DNA of 64,000 nucleotides from Rhodoferax sp. (GTDB lineage Bacteria > Pseudomonadota > Gammaproteobacteria > Burkholderiales > Burkholderiaceae_C). A program made the translations under genes and the position numbers. The stretch covers positions 1 through 64,000 of the forward strand of contig NZ_JAURYQ010000024.1 in assembly GCF_030653815.1 (NCBI RefSeq), read 5' to 3'. Of the stretch, positions 21,740-30,289 are shown one piece after another. The notes under the pieces are model-generated. The model searched no databases. It was not told where the DNA came from and saw only the letters and a list, made by a program, of their open reading frames with translations. The stretch's first letter is position 1, and each line of letters starts with the position of its first letter.

Positions 21740-22335
21740 AAATCGTGCTGGCCTCCAACAATGCCGGCAAACTGGCCGAGTTACACGCCATGTTTGCGCC
21801 ACTGGGTTTCGAGCTGGTGCCGCAGGGCAGCCTGGGCATTCCCGAAGCCGAGGAGCCGTTTCACACCTTTATTGAAAACGCGCTGGCGAAGGCGCGCCAC
21901 GCCACCCGGCTCAGCGGCCTGCCCGCTGTGGCCGATGACGCCGGCCTGTGTGTGGACGCCTTTGGTGGTCTGCCGGGCGTGCAAACCGCTTTTTATGCCA
22001 CCCAATTCGGCTACCCCAAGAGCGACGACAACAATGTTCGAGCCTTGCTGGAGCAGATGCAGGGCGTGACTAACCGACGTGCGGCGATGGTCAGCACGCT
22101 GGTGGCGCTGCGCTCGGCCGATGACCCTGAGCCTTTGGTGGCGGTGGGCCGGGTGGTGGGCGAGATTGCCCGCGAGCCCCTGGGGTCCAACGGTTTTGGT
22201 TTTGACCCGGTGATGTTCATCCCCGAGTTTGGCAAGACCTTTGCCCAGTTGCCGGTGGAAGTCAAGAATGCTCACAGTCACAGGGGACGTGCTGCGGCGG
22301 CCATGGTGGCGCTGATGCGCGAGCGGTGGTTGTGA
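21736..22335 (+). CDS. rdgB: XTP/dITP pyrophosphatase (RdgB/HAM1)
   Basis: A 199-residue cytoplasmic housecleaning enzyme that hydrolyses non-canonical purine NTPs (dITP, XTP). Substrate motif SNNAGK (8-13), the catalytic [10 protein letters not shown] segment (about 67-76), and the late GFGFDPVM and [10 protein letters not shown] motifs are all present. The ATGA overlap with rph indicates coupling. In many proteobacteria it lies just before hemW, as here, but a 320-bp repeat-bearing gap intervenes. Confidence 0.97.
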   Translation: MKIVLASNNAGKLAELHAMFAPLGFELVPQGSLGIPEAEEPFHTFIENALAKARHATRLSGLPAVADDAGLCVDAFGGLPGVQTAFYATQFGYPKSDDNNVRALLEQMQGVTNRRAAMVSTLVALRSADDPEPLVAVGRVVGEIAREPLGSNGFGFDPVMFIPEFGKTFAQLPVEVKNAHSHRGRAAAAMVALMRERWL

Positions 22336-22370
22336 GAGTTAAGGTACCGGAAACCTTGACACCCAAACCC

Positions 22371-22446
22371 GCGGGGCGGGCTCTCTGGGCGGCTTCCTCA
22401 TACTGGGGTACCAGAAATCGTCAGCCCCCCAGAGAGCCCACCCCGC
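22371..22446. repeat. Hairpin 1 (23-bp stem, 30-nt loop)
   Basis: The arms at 22371-22393 and 22424-22446 pair at 21 of 23 positions (GC-rich, containing GGGCTCTCTGGG). The loop contains a 25-nt core (22396-22420, beginning CCTCATACTGGGG) that recurs, exactly inverted, in hairpin 2 while the stems differ. Confidence 0.9.
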
Positions 22447-22532
22447 TAGACACTCGATCAGAAACATCGGCCGCCATTCGTTATTTAGGCTGTTGGGCCC
22501 AAAAAAGCCTTTGCAAGCGCTCCGCCCTTTCA

Positions 22533-22608
22533 GCGCAGCAGCCCGATGGGGTGATCGCCGATTTCTGGTACCCCAGTATGAGGCGGTCGCCCCATCGGGC
22601 TGCTGCGC
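22533..22608. repeat. Hairpin 2 (27-bp stem, 22-nt loop)
   Basis: The arms at 22533-22559 and 22582-22608 pair along all 27 positions, 25 Watson-Crick and two G-T (stem contains GCAGCAGCCCGATGGGG). The 25-nt segment 22559-22583, covering the loop and its closing pairs, is the perfect reverse complement of the core in hairpin 1. Both hairpins span 76 nt. Confidence 0.9.
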
Positions 22609-22655
22609 GGCACACACACCAAACGCATTGAACCCTGCTATCTCGCAGCCACGCC

Positions 22656-23897
22656 ATGATCCCGATCCACCAAGAAACCAGCTCCACGGATGCGCCTGTC
22701 ACAACGCGCGACATCCAGCACTACATGCGCCCCGGCACGCTGCAATTGGGCAGCCTGCCACCCTTGTCGCTGTATATCCACCTGCCGTGGTGTCTCAAGA
22801 AATGCCCTTATTGCGACTTCAACTCGCATGAAATGCGCGCCGCGGCGCTGCCCGAGCAGCGCTACATTGACGCCCTGATGGCCGACCTCGAGGCCGCGCT
22901 CCCGCTCATCTGGGGCCGCAGCGTGCAAACCGTGTTCATGGGCGGCGGCACGCCCAGCCTGTTCTCGCCGCAAGCCATCGACCAGTTGCTGGCCGGCATC
23001 CGCGCCAGATTGCGACTGGCGCCGAACGCCGAGATCACACTGGAAGCCAACCCCGGCACATTTGAGAAAGACCGCTTCAAGGCCTACCGCAGCGCCGGTG
23101 TCACGCGCCTGTCGGTGGGGGTGCAAAGCTTCAATGACGATTTTTTACGCACGCTGGGTCGGGTCCATGACCGCGCCCAAGCCATCGCGGCGGTCGAAGA
23201 AGCGGCACTTGCCTTTGACACCTTTAACCTGGATTTGATGTACGCCCTGCCGGGCCAGACACTAGACCAGCTGCGCGCCGATGTCACGACCGCGCTGGCG
23301 CTGGCCCCCCGGCACCTGTCGATTTACCACCTCACCATCGAGCCCAACACTTACTTCGCCAAGTTCCCGCCGCCCGCCGTCGAGGACGATCTGGCTGCCG
23401 ACATGCTCGACCTGATCACCGACCTGACCGGCGCTGCAGGCCTGCAGCGCTACGAGGTGTCGGCCTACGCCCTGCCCGGCCACGCCAGTGTGCACAACCT
23501 GAACTACTGGCAGTTTGGCGACTACCTGGGGCTGGGCGCCGGCGCCCACAGCAAGCTCAGTTTTGCCCACCGGGTGGTGCGCCAAGTGCGCGCCCGCAAC
23601 CCGGAGTTGTACATGACCCAGGCGCTGGCCGGGCAGTGCGTGGTGCAGGACAGCGACGTCAAACGCGCCGAGCTGCCCTTCGAGTTCATGCTCAACGCGT
23701 TGCGCTTGGCCGGTGGCTTCGATATCGGTCTGTTTGCCGAGCGCACCGGCATGCCACTGTCTGCCCTGCAAGCAGGGTTGCAACAGGCCCAAACACAGGG
23801 TTTGCTGATTGTGGACGGCGCGCACGTCCAGCCCAGCGTGCGCGGCTTTGATTTTTTGAATGACCTGCAGGCGCTGTTTTTGCCTGCGACACGTTGA
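22656..23897 (+). CDS. hemW: HemW, radical SAM heme chaperone
   Basis: A 413-residue HemN-like radical SAM protein. The iron-sulfur motif C-x3-C-x2-C is Cys46/Cys50/Cys53 in HLPWCLKKCPYCDF. The SAM-binding GGGTPSLF and SVGVQSF motifs follow, and the HemW C-terminal wing domain is present. True HemN oxidase needs an extended N-terminus that is absent, so a heme-trafficking chaperone (HemW) is the better call than coproporphyrinogen oxidase. The ATG at 22656 gives a normal start. Confidence 0.94.
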   Translation: MIPIHQETSSTDAPVTTRDIQHYMRPGTLQLGSLPPLSLYIHLPWCLKKCPYCDFNSHEMRAAALPEQRYIDALMADLEAALPLIWGRSVQTVFMGGGTPSLFSPQAIDQLLAGIRARLRLAPNAEITLEANPGTFEKDRFKAYRSAGVTRLSVGVQSFNDDFLRTLGRVHDRAQAIAAVEEAALAFDTFNLDLMYALPGQTLDQLRADVTTALALAPRHLSIYHLTIEPNTYFAKFPPPAVEDDLAADMLDLITDLTGAAGLQRYEVSAYALPGHASVHNLNYWQFGDYLGLGAGAHSKLSFAHRVVRQVRARNPELYMTQALAGQCVVQDSDVKRAELPFEFMLNALRLAGGFDIGLFAERTGMPLSALQAGLQQAQTQGLLIVDGAHVQPSVRGFDFLNDLQALFLPATR

Positions 23898-23907
23898 TGC
23901 CGCGGGC

Positions 23908-24327
23908 CTACCCGGGATTGCGGCAGGCCTTGAGCAGCGTGACACCGCCGTCTGACGGCATCCAGTCGGCCATGGGCTGGCAGCGGCCCTGCATGCAGAC
24001 CTCGTAATCGGGCGTGAATTCCGAGCGCGTCAGGCGCAGCTCGGGCGGGTCGATGATGGCCGGGGTGTAGTGGTACCAGCCCTGGCGCAGCACGGCGTCA
24101 GGCGGCGGCTCCATACCGGCGGCGGAACCGCGCACCCGGGCTTGTACCGCGTGCAGCGCCGGCTGCCCACGCACAGCGTCCAAGCGCACCGCGTAGTCTT
24201 CTTCCCAGCGCACTTTTTCAATCGAATGGGTCCAGGCCAGCGTGAATTCGGTCACCGGCACAAACGCCACCGGACTGGCCTGCAGCGCGGAAGCCAGGCT
24301 CAGGCAGATGCCCAGTGTGACCATCAC
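23908..24327 (-). CDS. DUF1850 protein associated with TRAP transporter
   Basis: A 139-residue protein with an N-terminal hydrophobic signal sequence (about residues 1-20) and the DUF1850 pattern: FTLAWTHSIEKVRWEEDY, then RVRGSAAGMEPPPDA. Such proteins are regularly encoded beside TAXI-TRAP permeases. Their function is unknown; it is probably exported and an accessory to the transporter. It is the last gene of the TAXI-TRAP operon, 18 bp after the permease stop. Confidence 0.88.
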   Translation of the reverse strand: MMVTLGICLSLASALQASPVAFVPVTEFTLAWTHSIEKVRWEEDYAVRLDAVRGQPALHAVQARVRGSAAGMEPPPDAVLRQGWYHYTPAIIDPPELRLTRSEFTPDYEVCMQGRCQPMADWMPSDGGVTLLKACRNPG

Positions 24328-24345
24328 AGGAGTAACACCCGGCGC

Positions 24346-26361
24346 TCATTTGGCGCGGCTGCGCCAGACGTGCCAGGCGACAAAGGCAGCAATCAGCCCC
24401 AGGCCGAGTTCGTCGGTCAAGGGCAGCGCCACCACCAGCAGGCTGGCCGAGCCAATGGCCACCACCCGCTCCACCGGGTTGAGCCGTGTGATCAAAAAGC
24501 CGATGGCACCCGCACCCCACATGGCAATGGCCACCAGCGCCTTGAACACAATCCAGGTCGTGTCGAGCCAGTCGCCGCTCTGCAGCATCAGTGCCGGACT
24601 GTAGACCGCCATGAAGGGCACGATGAAACCGGCAATCGCCACGCGCAGCGCCTGGATGCTGATCTTGAGGCCACTGACCCCCGCAATGGGCGCGGCCGCA
24701 AACGCCGCCAGCGCCACCGGTGGTGTCAGGTCGGCCATGATGCCGAAGTAAAAAACGAACATGTGCGACACCAGCAGCGGCACCCCCAGCTTCAGCAGCA
24801 CCGGCGCGGCGAGTGAGCTGGTGATGATGTAGTTGGGAATGGTCGGAATGCCCATGCCCAGCACCAGGCAGATCAGCATGGTCAGCAGCAGCGCCAGAAA
24901 CAGGCTTTCCTCGCCCACCGCGATGATTTTCCCGCCGAGTTCGGCAGCGACCCCGGTCAGGTTGATCATGCCGATGATGACCCCCACCAGCGCACAGGCA
25001 ATGGCCACCGGCAGCGCATGGCGGGCACCGTCGACCATGGCGCGAACCGCCAGTCTGCGCGCATCACCGCCCACGCGCCGGATCAGGGTGAAGGCCACCA
25101 GCAAGGCCACGATGACAAAAAACGTGCCCACGCCAAACTCAAAGAAACCGGCACTGGCCAGCCCCAGCAGCGCCCAGAACAGGCCGCGCAGGGCCAGGTT
25201 GCTGACCCCGGTCATGACGGCCGCGCCAAAGATCAGCACCACGGTCAGCGCCAGCCCCACGGTGCCGGAAAACAGCGGCGTGTAGCCCGAAAACAGCAGC
25301 ACCACCAGACCCACCAGTGGCAGCAGCAGGTACCAGCGCAAGCGCACTGCGGTCCAGGGGTTGGGGCACTGGTCTTTGGGCAGGCCATTGAGTCCCTTGC
25401 GGCCGGCCTCCAGGTGCACCATCCAGAAGGCGGTGACAAAGTACAAAATAGCCGGGATCAGCGCCGCCTTCACAATGGCCACATAGGGCACGTTGATGGT
25501 CTCGGCCATGATGAAGGCCACCGCGCCCATCACCGGCGGCATGATCTGGCCGCCCATGCTTGAGGTGGCTTCGACACCGCCGGCAAAAGCCGGGCTGTAG
25601 CCAAAGCGCTTCATCAGCGGAATGGTGAACTGACCGGTGGTGACCACATTGGCCACGCCCGAGCCGTTGATGGTGCCCATCAGCCCCGACGAGATCACCG
25701 ACACCTTGGCCGGACCGCCGCGCGTGTGGCCGACCATGCCCATGGCAAAGTCGTTGAACAGGTTGATCATGCCGGCCTGTTCCAGAAAAGCGCCAAACAG
25801 GATGAACAGAAAAATGTAGCTCGACGACACGTAAGTGGGCGTGCCGTAAATACCCTCGGTGCCGAAGGCCAGCGTGCTGACGATCTGGTCAACGCCAAAG
25901 CCCCGGTGCGCCAGATCGCCCGGCAGGTACTGGCCAAACAGACCATACAACAAAAACACGCCGCAAATGATGGGCAGGCCCCAGCCCATGACGCGCCGGG
26001 CAGCCTCAAACACCAGAGCCACCGTGACCACGCCAATCACCCAATCCATGGCGATGAGTTCACCGGCGCGCTGGGTCAGGTCGGCCTCGAACAGCCAATG
26101 GTACAGGCTGAAAACAAAGCCGGTCAGGCCCAGCAACCAGCCAAGCACCCGGCCCTTGGCGGCATGGCGCTCACTGTACTCAAAGGGCGGAAACAGCGCG
26201 TAAATCAACAGCAGCACGAAGCCCACATGCACCGCGCGCACCACCTGGCTGGACAAGGGGCTGAACGCAGCGGTGATGAGCTGAAAGCTGGAAAACAGCA
26301 GCGCCGCCCAGAAGATGGCCCGGCCCATGGTTTTGATTGGGGATTCGTGGTCGTGGCTCAT
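24346..26361 (-). CDS. TRAP transporter fused permease (DctQM-type, TAXI system)
   Basis: A 671-residue inner-membrane permease in which the small (four-helix) and large (about twelve-helix) TRAP subunits are fused. It is the form that works with TAXI binding proteins. N-terminal helices come first, then the DctM-like domain with VSSSYIFLFILFGAFLEQAG and GVEATSSMGGQIMPPVMGA, typical of the 4TM/12TM family. It imports an organic acid or related solute using an ion gradient; the substrate is not evident. The gene order binding protein-permease-DUF1850 is standard. Confidence 0.93.
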   Translation of the reverse strand: MSHDHESPIKTMGRAIFWAALLFSSFQLITAAFSPLSSQVVRAVHVGFVLLLIYALFPPFEYSERHAAKGRVLGWLLGLTGFVFSLYHWLFEADLTQRAGELIAMDWVIGVVTVALVFEAARRVMGWGLPIICGVFLLYGLFGQYLPGDLAHRGFGVDQIVSTLAFGTEGIYGTPTYVSSSYIFLFILFGAFLEQAGMINLFNDFAMGMVGHTRGGPAKVSVISSGLMGTINGSGVANVVTTGQFTIPLMKRFGYSPAFAGGVEATSSMGGQIMPPVMGAVAFIMAETINVPYVAIVKAALIPAILYFVTAFWMVHLEAGRKGLNGLPKDQCPNPWTAVRLRWYLLLPLVGLVVLLFSGYTPLFSGTVGLALTVVLIFGAAVMTGVSNLALRGLFWALLGLASAGFFEFGVGTFFVIVALLVAFTLIRRVGGDARRLAVRAMVDGARHALPVAIACALVGVIIGMINLTGVAAELGGKIIAVGEESLFLALLLTMLICLVLGMGIPTIPNYIITSSLAAPVLLKLGVPLLVSHMFVFYFGIMADLTPPVALAAFAAAPIAGVSGLKISIQALRVAIAGFIVPFMAVYSPALMLQSGDWLDTTWIVFKALVAIAMWGAGAIGFLITRLNPVERVVAIGSASLLVVALPLTDELGLGLIAAFVAWHVWRSRAK

Positions 26362-26428
26362 GGGTATCTCGCAGAAATCTGAAATGAAAACGGCCCCAGC
26401 AGTGGGGCCGCAGCAAGGCGCAAGCCGC

Positions 26429-27385
26429 TTACTTGATCAAGCCGACTTCCTTGTAGTAGCGCTCGGCACCCGGGTGCAGCGGCACCGGCATGCCCTTGAT
26501 GGCGTTCTCGCGCTTGATGGCCTTGGCTGCGTTGTGGGCAGCATACAGGGTATCCAGGTTGTCGTACATGGTCTTGGCCATCTGGTAAGCCAGCTCATCG
26601 GACACGCCCGAATGCGTCACCAGAAAGTTGGGAATGGCGGCGGTGGCAATGTCAGCGGTTTGGCCTGCGTAGGTGTTGGCCGGGATGACGGCGGGCTGGT
26701 AGGCTGCGTCACCCACCTTGGCGACCACGTCCGCCGGCACCGGCACCACCACGATCTTGATGGCGGTAGCGAGGTCGCGGATCGACGCCACACCCAGACC
26801 GGCCGACTGCAAGGTGGCATCAAGCTGGCGGTTTTTCATGAGTTCAACCGACTCGCCAAACGGCAAATATTCGACCTTGCCGAGGTCGGCGTACGACAGG
26901 CCGGCGGCCTTCAGAATGGCGCGGGCATTGAGCTCGGTGCCGGACTTGGCAGCCCCCACCGAGATGCGCTTGCCCTTGAGGTCGGCCACGGTCTTGATAC
27001 CGGAGTCGGCGTTGGCCACGATCTGGATGTAGTTGTTGTAGGTGGCAGACAGGCCACGCAGTTTGTCGAGCTTGGTCTTGAAACCGGCTTCGGCGTCGCC
27101 CTTCCAGGCATCAGACACCGAATCGGCCAAGGCCAGCGCCAGTTCACCACGGCCGGCTTGCAGCAGGTTGAGGTTCTCAGCCGAAGCCTTGGTGACCTGG
27201 GCGGTTGAACGCGCGTTGGGAATGGATTTGGCGTAGATTTGCGACAGTGCCACGCCCAGGGGGTAATACACACCGCTTTGACCGCCGGTGAGCACATTGA
27301 CAAATTGTTGTTGGGCCAGCGCGCTGCTGCTGATGAGGGCGGCCCCCAGGCTCAGGGCCAGGGTGATTTTTTTGACAAGACGCAT
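26429..27385 (-). CDS. TAXI family TRAP transporter solute-binding protein
   Basis: A 318-residue periplasmic binding protein of the TAXI (TRAP-associated extracytoplasmic immunogenic) family. A Sec signal peptide (MRLVKKITLALSLGAALIS, ending ALAQ about residue 25) is followed by VLTGGQSGVYYPLG, the family's ligand-loop signature. The start at 27385 is set by the signal peptide; the open frame continues upstream only as antisense to proA. It feeds the fused permease 67 bp downstream. Confidence 0.94.
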   Translation of the reverse strand: MRLVKKITLALSLGAALISSSALAQQQFVNVLTGGQSGVYYPLGVALSQIYAKSIPNARSTAQVTKASAENLNLLQAGRGELALALADSVSDAWKGDAEAGFKTKLDKLRGLSATYNNYIQIVANADSGIKTVADLKGKRISVGAAKSGTELNARAILKAAGLSYADLGKVEYLPFGESVELMKNRQLDATLQSAGLGVASIRDLATAIKIVVVPVPADVVAKVGDAAYQPAVIPANTYAGQTADIATAAIPNFLVTHSGVSDELAYQMAKTMYDNLDTLYAAHNAAKAIKRENAIKGMPVPLHPGAERYYKEVGLIK

Positions 27386-27586
27386 GGGGTCAATCTCCAA
27401 TAGGTAAGCAGGTGGAATAAATAACGACGTGCATTGATTGTTGCCCCATTTGCCGGCCTTGTCTGCTGGTGTTTTCCCCCAGAAAGCGGACTTATTTTGC
27501 CACGCCGGTGGCCAAAGCGGCCGCGCGCGCAAATCAAGTACGATTCCCAGCCTGAAATCAAGCGAAATCACACCCCGAGAACGTCC

Positions 27587-28870
27587 ATGACGACACCCCA
27601 CACGCCCACTGCCACCCAGACCCTGGGACTGCAGGCCAAACAGGCCTCTGCCCTGATGGCCAAAGCGCCCGCAGCCACCCGCAACGCGGCGCTGCGCAAG
27701 CTTGCCCAGTTGCTGCGCGCCAATGTCGATGCGCTGCAGATTGACAACGCCCAAGACCTGGCCCGCGCTGTGGCGGCGGGCCTGTCCGCCCCCATGGTGG
27801 ACCGACTCAAGCTCACACCCAAGGTGATCGAAACCTGCGCCCAGGGCTGCGAGCAACTGGCCGCGATGGCCGACATCATTGGCGAAGTCACCGCGCTGCG
27901 CCAGCAGCCCAGCGGCATCCGGGTGGGTCAGATGCGCGTGCCCATTGGCGTTTTCGGCATGATCTTCGAGAGCCGACCCAACGTCACCATCGAAGCCGCG
28001 TCCTTGAGCATCAAGAGCGGCAATGCCTGCATCCTGCGTGGCGGCTCGGAGGCCATCGACTCCAACAAAGCGCTGGCCCGGCTGGTGCAACAAGCCCTGA
28101 TCGACTCCGGCCTGCCGGCCCATGCGGTGCAACTGGTGCAAACCACCGACCGCGCCGTGGTGGGCGAGCTCATCACCATGCCGCAGTACGTGGATGTGAT
28201 CATTCCGCGCGGCGGTAAGGGCCTGATCGAGCGCATCAGCCGCGAATCAAAAGTGCCGGTGATCAAGCACCTGGACGGCAACTGCCATACCTACGTGGAC
28301 GACCCCTGTGACCTGGCCATGGCCGTCAGCGTGGCCGACAACGCCAAAACCAGCAAATACAGCCCGTGCAACGCCACCGAGAGCCTGCTGGTGGCGCGCG
28401 GTGTGGCGGTCCGGTTTTTGCCCTTGATCGGCGCCATTTATGCAGCCAAAGGGGTCGAGATGCGCTGCGACGCCGAGGCCCTGGCCTTGCTGCAGACCTG
28501 CCCCGACAAGATGATGCTGCAGCCCGCAACCGAGGCCGACTGGTTCGAGGAATACCTGGCGCCCATCATCAGCATCAAGGTGGTGGCCGGTGTGGATGAG
28601 GCCATTGATCACATCAACCAGTATTCCAGCCACCACACCGATGCCATCCTTACAACGGACCACATGCACGCGCAGCAGTTCCTGCGCGAAGTCGACTCGG
28701 CCAGCGTCATGGTCAACACCAGCACGCGCTTTGCCGACGGCTTCGAATATGGTCTGGGGGCCGAAATTGGCATCAGTACCGACAAGTTTCACGCCCGTGG
28801 CCCGGTCGGCATCGAGGGCCTGACCTCGCTCAAGTACGTGGTGCTGGGCGAAGGGGAAGTACGCAATTGA
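27587..28870 (+). CDS. proA: Gamma-glutamyl phosphate reductase
   Basis: A 427-residue cytoplasmic NADPH-dependent dehydrogenase, the second step of proline synthesis from glutamate. It has the aldehyde-dehydrogenase fold with catalytic Cys261 in [10 protein letters not shown], preceded by PRGGKGLI and IKHLDGNCH. The C-terminal [10 protein letters not shown] motif is conserved. The start [12 protein letters not shown] at 27587 is chosen; an upstream in-frame ATG would add 51 residues without family similarity. It is divergent from the TAXI gene across 201 bp in which I see no other gene. Confidence 0.96.
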   Translation: MTTPHTPTATQTLGLQAKQASALMAKAPAATRNAALRKLAQLLRANVDALQIDNAQDLARAVAAGLSAPMVDRLKLTPKVIETCAQGCEQLAAMADIIGEVTALRQQPSGIRVGQMRVPIGVFGMIFESRPNVTIEAASLSIKSGNACILRGGSEAIDSNKALARLVQQALIDSGLPAHAVQLVQTTDRAVVGELITMPQYVDVIIPRGGKGLIERISRESKVPVIKHLDGNCHTYVDDPCDLAMAVSVADNAKTSKYSPCNATESLLVARGVAVRFLPLIGAIYAAKGVEMRCDAEALALLQTCPDKMMLQPATEADWFEEYLAPIISIKVVAGVDEAIDHINQYSSHHTDAILTTDHMHAQQFLREVDSASVMVNTSTRFADGFEYGLGAEIGISTDKFHARGPVGIEGLTSLKYVVLGEGEVRN

Positions 28871-28920
28871 GCCTTGGTGCGACCGCTTAAAATCAACGCC
28901 CACACTATGCAAGGTTTTTT

Positions 28921-30216
28921 ATGGTCCCGCACCTGATTACTGCCCTGACAGGCCCCATCAACGAGCTGGAGCAGCGCGTGCTGGACTCCATGCCGGCCAT
29001 CGAGCGCTGGTTCCGGCTGGAATGGATGGAGCACACCCCCCCTTTTTACAGCTCGGTGGATGTGCGCAATGCCGGCTTCAAACTGGCCCCGGTCGACACC
29101 AATCTGTACCCCGGCGGCTGGAACAACCTCACTGCAGAAATGCTGCCACTGGCGGTGCAGGCCGCCATGGCCGCGATCGAAAAAATTTGCCCCGAAGCGC
29201 GCAACCTGCTGGTGATTCCTGAAAACGGCCAACCCAGCAGCTTTTACCTGGCCAACCTGGCCCAGTTGCAGCGCATTTTCAACATGGCAGGCCTCAACGT
29301 GCGGCTCGGTTCGATTGACCCGGCGATCAAGAAAAACACCACGTTTGAACTGCAAAACGGCGACAAGGTGATGCTGGAGCCGGTGATTCGCAGCAAACGC
29401 CGCCTCGGCCTGAAAGATTTCGACCCCTGCACCATTTTGCTCAACAACGACCTGAGCGCCGGTGTGCCCGGGATACTGGAAGAAACCTACGAGCAATACC
29501 TGCTGCCGCCGCTGCACGCGGGTTGGCCCACCCGGCGCAAGAGCACGCATTTCAAATGCTACGAAGAGGTGTCCAAACGCCTGGGCAAGCTGCTGGGCGT
29601 CGACCCCTGGTTGATTCACCCGCTGTTTGACCGCTGCGAAAACGTCAACCTCGACCAGAGCAGCGGCTTTGACTGCCTGCAGACCCAGGTCGACAGCGTG
29701 CTGACCCGTGTCAAGCGCAAGTACAAAGAGTACGGCATCAAGGAAAAGCCCTTTGTGGTGGTCAAGGCCGACCACGGCACCCACGAACTGGGCATCGTCA
29801 CGGTGCGCGACGCCCGTGACATGCAGGCGCTGCAGGAACGCATCCAGAGCCTGAACAAGGGCCGCAAATCACCCTTCCTGCCGCATGACTTCATGGTGCA
29901 GGAAGGTGTCCTGACCCAGGAACGTGTCAACGATGCGGTGGCCGAACCGGTGGTCTACATGATGGACCGCTACGTGGTCGGCGGCTTCTACCGGGTGCAC
30001 GCCGGGCGCGGCATCGACGAAAACCTGAACGCCCCCGGTGCCGGTTACGTGCCGCTGGCCTTCGAGCACAGCACCCAGTTGCCCCAGCCAGGTGTCAAAC
30101 CCGGTGCCAGTGTGCCCAACCGCTTTTACATGTACGGCGTGGTCGGCCGCCTGGCCATGCTGGCCGCCAGTTATGAACTGGAAGCCACCGACCCCGATGC
30201 GCAGGATTTCGAGTAG
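28921..30216 (+). CDS. gshA: Glutamate--cysteine ligase (Thiobacillus/betaproteobacterial type)
   Basis: A 431-residue enzyme for the first step of glutathione synthesis. The sequence (MVPHLITALTGPINELEQ, LEWMEHTPPFYSSVDVRN, YVVGGFYRVHAGRG) belongs to the distinct glutamate-cysteine ligase family first annotated in acidithiobacilli and common in Burkholderiales, not the E. coli GshA type. No membrane segments. gshB lies downstream after kup, supporting the assignment. Catalytic residues were not individually assigned. Confidence 0.92.
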   Translation: MVPHLITALTGPINELEQRVLDSMPAIERWFRLEWMEHTPPFYSSVDVRNAGFKLAPVDTNLYPGGWNNLTAEMLPLAVQAAMAAIEKICPEARNLLVIPENGQPSSFYLANLAQLQRIFNMAGLNVRLGSIDPAIKKNTTFELQNGDKVMLEPVIRSKRRLGLKDFDPCTILLNNDLSAGVPGILEETYEQYLLPPLHAGWPTRRKSTHFKCYEEVSKRLGKLLGVDPWLIHPLFDRCENVNLDQSSGFDCLQTQVDSVLTRVKRKYKEYGIKEKPFVVVKADHGTHELGIVTVRDARDMQALQERIQSLNKGRKSPFLPHDFMVQEGVLTQERVNDAVAEPVVYMMDRYVVGGFYRVHAGRGIDENLNAPGAGYVPLAFEHSTQLPQPGVKPGASVPNRFYMYGVVGRLAMLAASYELEATDPDAQDFE

Positions 30217-30289
30217 CCTGCGTTTCTGACGCAAAATAGCGGCCTCTCAAAACACGGAGCCCGGCGGCCTGAGGCCTGCGGGTGACTAT

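Larger units (their letters stand above)
22336..22655. other. Intergenic region carrying twin hairpins
   Basis: No coding sequence is convincing here. The region holds two long hairpins (22371-22446 and 22533-22608) plus a central imperfect palindrome at 22487-22510 (AGGCT...AGCCT around TTGGGCCCAA). The hemW promoter, if separate, must lie in the remaining bases; none is obvious. Confidence 0.8.

Noticed and set aside
22371-22608. Treating the twin hairpins as a CRISPR array, attC site or ordinary terminator
   Set aside because: Only two units in inverted orientation with no spacers, no integrase motifs, and no U tract after either stem.
22326-22831. Several short open frames over the rdgB-hemW gap
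   Set aside because: They are by-products of the two hairpins: mirrored peptides such as FWYPSMR appear because the loop core is inverted.
23900-27400. TRAP/TAXI cluster as a horizontally acquired island
   Set aside because: Base composition and codon style look like the neighbours, and no repeats, integrase or tRNA border it.
27386-28141. N-terminal extension of the TAXI protein frame giving 570 residues
   Set aside because: The extension is antisense to proA, and the signal peptide at 27385 marks the true start.
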